Of a stretch of DNA of 64,000 nt, positions 12,158 to 20,904 are shown one piece after another. The stretch lies in the NCBI GenBank assembly GCA_033060915.1, contig CM065383.1:9922501-9986500 (forward strand). Reading direction: 5' to 3'. The notes under the pieces were generated by a model. That model was not told the origin of the DNA and made no database searches. It saw nothing but the letters and a program-made list of their open reading frames with translations. Every line of letters starts with the position of its first letter. Position 1 is the first letter of the stretch. The DNA comes from Euryodendron excelsum (Eukaryota > Streptophyta > Magnoliopsida > Ericales > Pentaphylacaceae). Both the position numbers and the translations under genes were made by a program.

Positions 12158-12420
12158 AGAGCTCGTTTAGTATTTGGGAAAAGGAAGAGAAAAGAAGAAA
12201 AAATTATAAAAATTTTCTTTTTTTCTTATTTGATTCTACCTAGTAGGAAAACGAAGGAAAACATGAGGAAAAAAAAAAAAAATCAACCAGCATCTATATT
12301 TCTCTCTTTTCTTTCCTTCCATTTTCTTTATAAAACCAAAAAGGGAAGGTAAAATAAGTTTTCTTCTTTGACTCTTTCCTTTCCCTTCCCTTGCCTCCCC
12401 CAACTTCTAAACAGGCTCTT
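12158..12420. mobile_element. Foldback MITE-like element
   Basis: Imperfect terminal inverted repeats: the left end begins AGAGCTCGTTTAGTATTTGGG and the right end, reverse-complemented, begins AGAGCCTGTTTAGAAGTTGG. The interior is A-rich then T-rich, so the whole folds on itself. The size (about 260 bp) and absence of coding fit a hAT-like MITE. The flanking 8-mers match at only 5 of 8 positions. Confidence 0.55.
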
Positions 12421-14182
12421 AATCTAATGCTAGGCAGAGAACTCTTATCAGAGCTATAAAGAGGTTACATATGCTGCTCATGTTACTTCATCTTCTAGTA
12501 GGAATTTTTGGTGATTCACACATCAACCCAATACATGTACATTCTTGAGAAAATGGGTTTGACTTGAAATTTGGCATCTAGTCTAAATAATCACAACCTG
12601 CTGAACCGGAAAACAGTGTGGCATAACTCTGGCAGAAGAACCACATCCACACAAAGAACAGTAGACTGGCCTGAGTGAGCTAGACTGTAGTAGTTATTGC
12701 AAAACTAAAGAACAATGTAGTACAATGCCAGACTGGGAAGTCTTAACCCTCATAGGGTATGTGGGGGTCGGGGTGAGGATGAAGCCTCCTCTGACACCAC
12801 AAAGATGATGAAGGCTTGGGGTCCTACACCATTAATAAGAGCAAGCAAATACATATCTTGAAGGTAAGCAGGTTTAGAACCTCTGGAGATATAAATAAGC
12901 ACAATTTTTAAACAGTAAACTCCTTCAAGCTCTTGATGAACCAATTCAACTCCTGCAACAACAAGAAGATACTTCTTTTTTGGAAACGACGATGGTATCG
13001 TGAGTGATTTTTGCGATATCAGAACTCAAACAGTGAAAAAAACCAATTCAGTGGTAAGTAAAATCGGTAGTAAATTTTTCACCTCCATTCTAGCAAATGG
13101 TGATTTTGCAAAACAGCCAAATAAATTTAGACGGATCTTACTTACCAATAGGATTGACTACGTATTGTAAGAACTGATTTTTTTTTACTGTTGGGTGCCG
13201 GCACGGTGAAAACCACTCACTGTACCTTAGAGTTCATCAAGGAACTACTTCAGCACAACTGATATATAAAAGGGGGCACAACCTCAAGTTCAATCAGAAG
13301 TTGTTTGCAAGCAAACATTAGACAGTTTTGTACTCTCATGGACCCTTTTCTTTTTGAATTTCACTCCAATGAACTATCTAATCAAGCATTTTATTAAATA
13401 GTAATCCGCAAAAGAACTCTTTGATTCCCAACCATGATTTTTTGGAGGTTTCATGAACCCAAAAACAACACAACCAAACTGTAAAAGAGAAGTTGGTTGC
13501 CCACCCATCAAAAAGCAACACAACAGCATTCAAGCAAATCCAATCACATTGACCTTTACATACTTTTTGATGGCCCAAGTGTAACACAGATGCATCAAAT
13601 CAAACAAAAACAACTCTTCATTCCTCATTCCCCAATCCTCATGGCTTTCAGCCTTTTGAAAGACATAGGAAGCATCCCAAGCCCCCTGTCAAAAGGTGGG
13701 GCTGCAAGTGTTGTCTACATTACATATATCCCCTATCAGAAGAAGAGAGAGAAAGGAAAAAGAAGGGTAAGCACTACAAGCATTCATGAAAGCAAACACT
13801 ACAAAGAATGGCTATAAACAAATAGTCTTTCAATGGCCTGCTGGACATCTCCTTTGGCCCTCTCTTCCCAGTTCCTTCCTCAATGGCTTTTTGCACTTTA
13901 GTAGCTCTTACCTCTTTCTGTAGCCTAAAGTTAATCCTTTTTCTTTATTTATTTACCTCTTTCACTGTTTGCGTGGTTGTCACTGGCTCACAACTTTCTT
14001 GGGCATTGGAAAATGGAACCCCCTGTCAACTCTAAATCATACCATAAATTGGTAAATGACATTCACTCAAACCTACAATCCAGCCTTACAATAAGAATAA
14101 AATTTTCTGTAAACATTAATAGTATAATCCAATGGGAAAGCCCCCCAATCTATCTTGCTTAAAGGAGATCAGAATCCAATAA

Positions 14183-15565
14183 TTACGGGCGATGAAATTT
14201 CTGTAGAGGGAAATGCTGATCACAGTCATTGTAAGTCAGTCTCCTCTTACTGCCAACAACAGAGGTAATTGAAGAATTATCAAGAACATTAATAGGGCTT
14301 GAGTTAGTTGACAATACCACCGCCTTGGGTGTCTTAGATTTTCGCATCTTTATTTCCTGCATTTGATTGTAACAGGAATCTATATTTTCCTGCATGTTGA
14401 ATTGCAATATGATAAGAGATAATCAGAGAGTAAAAACAAAACGAAAATATTCACCATAAAAAGTAAAAAAATCTGAAGGAGAACTCACTTTTCCAAGACT
14501 CCCCCATGATGAGATCACATTCATCTTAGACTCCATTGTTTTCCCTGTTAATTGATCATCAGAAGCTGCTAAGACTGCCGCTACAGCAATAACCGATGGT
14601 CGAACATCCATCAAATTAATATCTGTGAAAAGATTTTAAATTGATGAACAACCATAATCAATCCAAAACCGAAACCTAACATTTGTGCAATGTTGTGGAT
14701 TACCTTTTGTTATAGCCAAAATGAGTTCGATAGCTTCAGAGATTAGTTCTTTTGGTCTAAAGTCCTTATACTCGAGACATAACTTGGTTATATAATAGTG
14801 GAGATAAGCAAAAGGAGTGATTGAACCCATTTTCCATTCAAGGGTATTCAAGACCAGTAACTCCATTCTCTGAATCACATTGCTTTCAAAGTTGTAATCA
14901 TCTATATGATACTGGGACAAGGCTGGCACTTTGCACTCCTCCATCTTCGCAGCCAATGATAAACACGCCACTGATAACAATGGAATAGCCCATAATTTTC
15001 CATTCTATCAACATCAATAACATTCCCAAATCACATATAGCAGACAACTACACAAAAATCCCAAATAAATATATATATACACAGAGAGAGGGGCTCACAT
15101 CAATGGATCGCCTTGAAAGGAACCGATCGAAGTATGTCATTGATAGAAAAGCTGTACTGAAGTGAAACCCAAAGGAAGCTCTTGTCTGCATCAGAACACA
15201 AAATTTCTCAAGAACCCAACAAAAATACAGGACATAAGACTTATATATATGCATATATGTGTGTGTATACACACAATTGGAGAGATATTAAGGAGATAAC
15301 AAACATTAAGAATCCATTTGATGGCACCCGAGCGAGCACATTTCAACCAGCTTTCACTCTGGACTGAACAAACATCTGCAGATTCACAACTTTTGGATTC
15401 AAAGCTGCTCTCTTTTTGGATTAATAGTCGGATATACTCATCTTCAGATTCAGTGACAGAACACGGGTTCATGTTTATATACGCGTCTTCGGATTCATTT
15501 AAAGAAGATTCATTTTCTGGGCATAACAGGCCTGAAAGAGAACATGAAGTGTCCGAGTTCTCCAT
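14183..15565 (-). CDS. CYCD5: D-type cyclin, CYCD5 group
   Basis: Regulatory subunit of CDKA that promotes G1-S entry through retinoblastoma-related protein. Exons in coding order: 15565-15305, 15185-15099, 15004-14704, 14622-14489, 14389-14183; total 990 nt, 329 residues plus stop. All introns are GT-AG and phases agree. Residues 13-17 are LLCPE, a full LxCxE RBR-binding motif, followed by the acidic ESSLNESEDAY. The cyclin N-box spans exons 1-3, with FLSRRSID, the cyclin-box signature LLSVACLSLAAKMEE and LNTLEWKM. Exon 4 begins the C-terminal cyclin fold (DVRPSVIAVAAVLAASDD). The tail GSKRRLTYNDCDQ matches the C-terminus of the Arabidopsis CYCD5 protein as I recall it, which is the main reason for the D5 call. 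ATG 15565 is the only in-frame start ahead of LxCxE. A GA repeat and an E2F-like site lie upstream. Confidence 0.93.
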
Positions 15566-15678
15566 ATTGCTTCTCTGTCACTCCATCTACCACATCTACA
15601 AGCAAAATATCAAACGCCCAGAAAAGGTATTTCAAGATTTTAACTGCTCAATCTAAGGTGATTGAGATTCGGGAAATC

Positions 15679-15679
<1 letters not shown>

Positions 15680-15710
<31 letters not shown>
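15680..15710. repeat. GA microsatellite in cyclin 5' leader
   Basis: About 14 GA dinucleotides ending in GGGAGGG, 115 bp upstream of the CYCD5 ATG. On the gene strand it is CT. BBR/BPC proteins are known to bind such GA repeats; binding here is inferred. Confidence 0.85.
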
Positions 15711-15715
<5 letters not shown>

Positions 15716-15750
15716 AAATGTGGAGGAGCTGATGAGTAGCGGTTTTCGTG

Positions 15751-15758
15751 CCGCCAAA
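15751..15758 (-). promoter_or_regulatory. E2F-like site upstream of CYCD5
   Basis: TTTGGCGG on the cyclin's strand, matching the looser E2F consensus TTTSSCGS, about 186 bp upstream of the ATG. A short motif, so chance is possible. Confidence 0.35.
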
Positions 15759-15918
15759 TTGAGCGGATGCGAGACGGGCTACTGTAGCAGTTATGCACAG
15801 TATTCATGTAACAAGCATACATACGATGTACACACGCTACACCATCCCCTAATTTCTCCAAATATTGGGGCATTATGGTATTTTAGTGGAATGATAAAGG
15901 GGCTACCCTCTTTAGCCC

Positions 15919-16455
15919 GATAATTATCAGTTTGCGTGAGTTGAGATAACGGGCCGAACACCTAATTAGGAAAACAAATAATAACGTACATAAAAATTAT
16001 TGGGTCCTCCTCAAGCAACAAGTCATTTTTTCTCTTTTTACAATGCAACGAGTCCTTGACTCTCTACTTTACTATGTGAGTCTAATAAGAGATGATAATT
16101 GGAGTTAAAAAATACGAATCGATATTGAAGCAAATGAGCATCAAATTAAACAACTCCTAATTTGTGTGTTCTCTTCTATAATACCTGATAATTACTCAAT
16201 TTATGTGAGACGAAATGATAGGCCCGGACACCCAATTAGTATAAAAATAAATGATAACGTACATAAAAATTATTGAGTCCTCTTCAAGCACCAAGTCATC
16301 TCTTCTATTTTTACAATGCAATGAGTCATTGACTCCCTGATTTATTAGGTGAATCTAATTAGGGATGATAATTGAAACTAAAAAACACGAATTGATATTA
16401 AAGCAAACGGGCATCAAATTAAGCAACTCCCAATTTGTGTGTTCTCTTCTACAAT
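15919..16455. repeat. Tandem duplication, 268-bp unit
   Basis: Two adjacent copies, 15919-16186 and 16187-16455, each starting GATAATTA and ending near TTTGTGTGTTCTCTTCTA. Shared blocks include ATAACGTACATAAAAATTATT. They differ by scattered substitutions, so the duplication is not recent. No reading frame is conserved between them. Confidence 0.88.
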
Positions 16456-17207
16456 GGTGAGCTGTTACGATTACCTTAGTGAACTTTTTGTATTTTTTTT
16501 AAACTAAGTTTGCATTTTGATCTTTATCTTTTTTGATAAATTACAGTGACTTCCTTTAAACTATTTGATATATAATGACAGACAATACTCTTGAAATTCT
16601 AAAAATAACACTGACATTCTTTGTGATTCAGTTGACTGTATCAAATTCTCCATCCGTACATGTGCCGTTACTTACAATGACAAAAATTGCTGATGTCACT
16701 TTATTTTTTAGCTAAAATACCAATTATGCCCTTTCTCACCCCCAAAATCAGATACCATAATTCTCCTTACTTATCTTCACAGCCAAGCACCGCTACCCAT
16801 GTCATTACCTCACCAATGAGGGTTTGTCCCGTACCAGCACACTAGAACAATCCCTCCCGTGCTCCTCCTTCAGGTCTAGAGGCCAATCAGCCATCACCAC
16901 AATACTTCTGCCACCAGCTATCAATCACTAGTAGCGGATTTAGAAATATTTTTTAATGGAGACAAAAGTATTTCTAAAACAAAAATTTTAAATAACGTTT
17001 TTTTATATTTTTAATACTAAGTATAAATTTTTACTTAGAATTTGATTTTGTTTAGATAAAAAATTATTAATTAATTAATTTTTTTAAACTTTTAATAAAA
17101 TATTCACTGAATCATAATGGATTTAACCATTTAATAAAAATTAATTTTTGATAAAGTATTCATCAAATGATTCGATCAGCATAATATAAAATTAGTGATT
17201 TAACCAA
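16456..17207. other. AT-rich spacer without recognised gene
   Basis: No coding exon is seen. From about 16931 the motif AGTAGCGGATTTAGAAAT resembles the start of the element at 50912-51451, suggesting a diverged or truncated relative. Confidence 0.4.
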
Positions 17208-17406
17208 CAAAGTACATAATTTACTTTTCAGTTTCACCGTAACAGCTACTTATAGAACCACAAACAATAAAAAAAAAATTTACACTTTGGTCAAAAGAAA
17301 AAAACAAACATCAATCTATATAAAATATAAAAATACATCAACAAGTTATTTGATGATATTATTGATAAGATTTATTAATTTATTTTTTATTTTAAAACTT
17401 TTATCT

Positions 17407-17439
<33 letters not shown>

Positions 17440-17653
17440 TGTGTTTGTGACAAAGTATATAATTTATTTTTTAGTTTCACCGAAACAGCTACTTGTAGAA
17501 TCACAAATAATAAAAAAAATTTACACTTCAAAAGAAAATAAAACAAACATCGATCTATATAAAATACAAAAATACATCAACAGCCTTTTGATGATGTTAT
17601 CAGTAAGATTTACTAATTTATTTTTCAATTTAAAACTTTTGTCTTTGTACGCA

Positions 17654-17692
<39 letters not shown>
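17208..17692. repeat. Tandem duplication, 243-bp unit ending in GA arrays
   Basis: Copies begin at 17208 and 17451 (CAAAGTA, then TTTCACCGNAACAGCTACTT) and each ends in a GA array (17412-17439 and 17657-17691). A third, smaller tandem pair follows at about 17709-17817 with the block GAGAGTTTAAACTTCTAAA. Microsatellite slippage or unequal exchange at the GA arrays would explain the pattern. Confidence 0.85.
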
Positions 17693-17693
<1 letters not shown>

Positions 17694-17819
17694 TGTGTGG
17701 GTATGCATGTTATGAGAGTTTAAACTTCTAAATATGTATACAATAGAGAGAGAGAGTGGGTAGATGTTATGAGAGTTTAAACTTCTAAATATGTATATAA
17801 TAGAGGGAGAGAGAGATGG

Positions 17820-19067
17820 ATAAGTTAAACTTTTGATCTTTTTTGTATTAATAAAAGTTTATATAATTGTAGTGGTTTACCTGGGACTTTTTTTTTTCTT
17901 ATGGGATTTTTTCTTCATTTAATGTACGCAATTTTTTTCTTTTCTTATGAGTATTTTGTCATTTAGATTGAGGCTTTTTTTTTTTTTTTGTGCCTTTTCT
18001 TATTTAGATTAAGGTTTTTTTTCAAAAAAAATTAAAATTGTGCAAAATTTTAACTGTAATAAGTAAGATTTTTAAAACTTAAAAGTTTTAAAAAATTAAG
18101 GACCTAAAGCAATTGATTTTTTTAGCTTTATACTTGAAATGAGTACTAAGTTTAGTCGGGCAAAATCTATTTTTTAATTGGGTCGAGTAAATCCAAATTC
18201 TAATGGAGGCGGTCGACACCGCTCAGCTAAGCGTCGGTCCGCATTTGCCAATCGCCACCTCCCACCGTCACCTTATCATCACCATAGACCCTCATCCTCC
18301 TCTCTATTTCTCCACCAATTAACCATACCTGAACAACCCACCACCCTCACCTCTTGCCACCCAACATCACCACCACCACCACCACCATTGCCCCTTACCC
18401 TCCTCTCTATCTCTCTATCAACCGCCCCAAACCAAGCCACTACCACCACAACTGCTCCTCAAGAAAATCCCCTTCCACCCGCCACCATCCAAGCTTCACC
18501 CACTCTAGGAAATCACCAACCTCTCATTACCCCATCCTGCCACCACTACCATGACCCATCATCCTAGTTAAACCCAAAAATTACAAATTAATTGATCCCC
18601 ACAATTACCAGCTCTGGCACTAGTCGTCCTTCGACTTCCTTCTTCTAATATTTTTAGACGTGCATGTGTGTATGTGTAATAACAGGTTGATTTCTCACCA
18701 ATAAGCAATGTTATAGAGAGAGAAATAGTGGTCAAGTCGTGAAATATTTGAATTCTCACCATTGAAGCTTTTGCAATGGCGTCCAGATACCATTTCTCTC
18801 CCTTGAATACTCTCTTAGCTCTTCTCTCTCTATATGTTCTCCTCTTTTTAAAAGAGACCCATCTCGTTAAAGTGATGGATCTTGGTGGTAGTCATGGTTG
18901 TTGACGGTCGTGGATGATGAGTGACGATGCATGGGTTTCACTAAAAGCCATAGCATTTTAGGAGAGATATTTGAAGCAATTGCGGAATTCCAAACCAAGA
19001 CATGTTGGTTGATTTGAAACCAAAGCCAATCCATATAGCAAAACATCAAATTTTGGGTAATTGTTTG
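17820..19067. other. Spacer with C-rich low-complexity stretch
   Basis: AT-rich, then a C-rich low-complexity segment at 18240-18550 with CCA/CAC triplets. One open frame crosses it but is compositionally biased (Pro, His, Ser, Thr) and lacks an ATG start in the + frame. I see no supported gene. Confidence 0.5.
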
Positions 19068-19629
19068 TGTTGGTATGACCGATTCGGGTCGGTTTGGGCG
19101 CCCATGGGCATGCCCTAATCCAAAGACCTGCCCACCACTTATGTTAGGTGATTTAAGCATGCTTCCACTTACCTTGGTGGTTGGGGTGGTTGTTTAAGCA
19201 TGCACTCACTTATTTTGGTGGTTAGGGCATGTGGCAACCACCAAGAACTAAGAATGGTAGTTCCATTCCACTAATCAGCTTCTAATATATGTTAATCGAT
19301 TCCTAATGTGGAAGATTAAAAAAGAGAAGAAAAAAAAGAGAAAAGAGAAGTGGCTGCATTTTGTGTGTGCAAGGAGTATGTGAGCAATTCTTTTAATGCC
19401 TCTCCCAAAATACACAATCAAGATAAGCTCTTGAGTTGTGATTAGTGTGGATGCTTTTAGCTTTCTAGGAAGGTTTGACTACATTCCACGTGAGTCGATT
19501 TATAGGAGAATGTAGGTACATATAGAGAATTTTCGGTTCAAGAATCGGCTCTTTCAGGCTTGCTTTCGGACACGCTTCAAGAGGTAAATCCAATTACTGC
19601 TTTCGCTTTAATTGTAGAAAGATTCTACA
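19068..19629 (+). repeat. 5' LTR of the 19-25.6 kb element
   Basis: Starts TGTTGGTATGACC and ends GATTCTACA, followed by the primer site. It shares long blocks with the 3' LTR, for example CAACCACCAAGAACTAAGAA and GAAGTGGCTGCATTTTGTGT. Confidence 0.9.
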
Positions 19630-19630
19630 T

Positions 19631-19643
19631 TGGTATCAGAGCC
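19631..19643 (+). other. Primer binding site (initiator tRNA-Met)
   Basis: TGGTATCAGAGCC, the standard complement to the 3' end of initiator tRNA-Met used by plant copia elements, one base after the LTR's CA end. Confidence 0.9.
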
Positions 19644-20054
19644 TTTGAAATTTCTCTCGTGGATGATTGCATGTGTTTTCCTACACTGGTTTTCGAAAAA
19701 GCTTCGTTAGAGCTTTAATGGTTGTTTGGAGAAACGTTCTCCATTTGGCTTGAAATTTTAGTACGTCGTAGATGATATGTATGGTAGTATATATGAAAAT
19801 TTTCATCTCAAACGGATGAGTGGTTTGAGAGAAATCTCAAACCCTAATTTTTATGGTAGTCGCTTCCTAGGCTTATAACTTTTTATACACTGCAAATCTA
19901 AGCATGAAATTTATATGGCTGTGTTCGTCTTTTCAATAATTTTTCATTGATATATTATGGGTAATTTTTCGATGAACGGTTTGAGAGTTATGACCATTTG
20001 AAAATCTGGACCAAAACTGGTTTAAATCTATGTTAGAGAAGACAGACTGAGCTG

Positions 20055-20150
20055 AGCCGTGTTGACTGGGCCGTTGACCGCAAGCCGAGCCTAGTTGACA
20101 ACCGTTAACCATGAGCCAAGTCAAGTTGACTGAGCCATTGACTGTGAGCC
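20055..20150 (+). repeat. TTGAC-rich short tandem repeat in retroelement leader
   Basis: About three degenerate units of roughly 33 bp, each ending near an AGCC. They hold five TTGAC cores at 20062, 20074, 20095, 20126 and 20138, four followed by C or T as in the W-box TTGAC[C/T]. Confidence 0.6.
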
Positions 20151-20904
20151 ATTTCCTATTTTAATATTATTTTTCCAAAATTTTTTACTGGACAGAAAAA
20201 TTATTTTGGAAAATAGAAAAGAAAATAAAGAAAATAAATGATTTTTAAGAGCTTACTTGCTCGCGTTGGGGGACGTGCATGGTTTTTTAGGCCTTGGGTT
20301 TTGTGCCATGTGGTCCTAGACACTTGGGTTAGGTGTTGGTGTGTTGACTGGAATTTTTTGAATACCTACTGTATTTTTCTGTTATTTACTTAAGTGTTTT
20401 GTTACTTTTAAAAATTCTAAAAATTGCAAAAAATTCAGAATTGAACCAAATAACATGTTAGTATGCTCTAACTCTATTATTCTATTTCTGAATTATTAGA
20501 GTTGCATTTAATTCATGTTTAATGCTATGTCATGTGATAATTGTTAGTTTTAATTCCATAATTTAACTTGTTTGATAGCATAGAAATATTATTACGATGA
20601 TATTTATGCTATAGACAGGGAATTGAAGCTTGTCACATGCCTAGCTATATTTGTTTAGTGGGAGGTTGATCGATTAAAAACATGCTTTAGAGTTTTGACT
20701 CTCGATAATTAATTTTTGCGCATTAGTCAAATTAAAATTTGATAATAATCATTAGTGGCGCAAGAGATGAGTGGGAGCATAGCGACCTTTTGATATTGCG
20801 ACTTTTGAGAGTTGTCTTATTTTTTAATTTAGATTTTTGCAACAAAAACGTGTGTTATGCATTATTTTTACATCCATGTGCTTGTATCTCTATTAAAGTT
20901 CATC

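Larger units (their letters stand above)
10427..14182. other. Intergenic region between CAP-G2 promoter and cyclin 3' end
   Basis: The left end is the CAP-G2 promoter. A diverged tandem duplication lies at 11805-12052 and a foldback element at 12158-12420. The right end, roughly from 13380, probably includes the cyclin 3' UTR. Open frames here are short and match no family I know. Confidence 0.6.

Noticed and set aside
18178..18567. Pro/His/Thr-rich 129-codon open frame
   Set aside because: Low-complexity C-rich DNA. It begins at a TTG rather than ATG, has no splice or promoter context and no known family.
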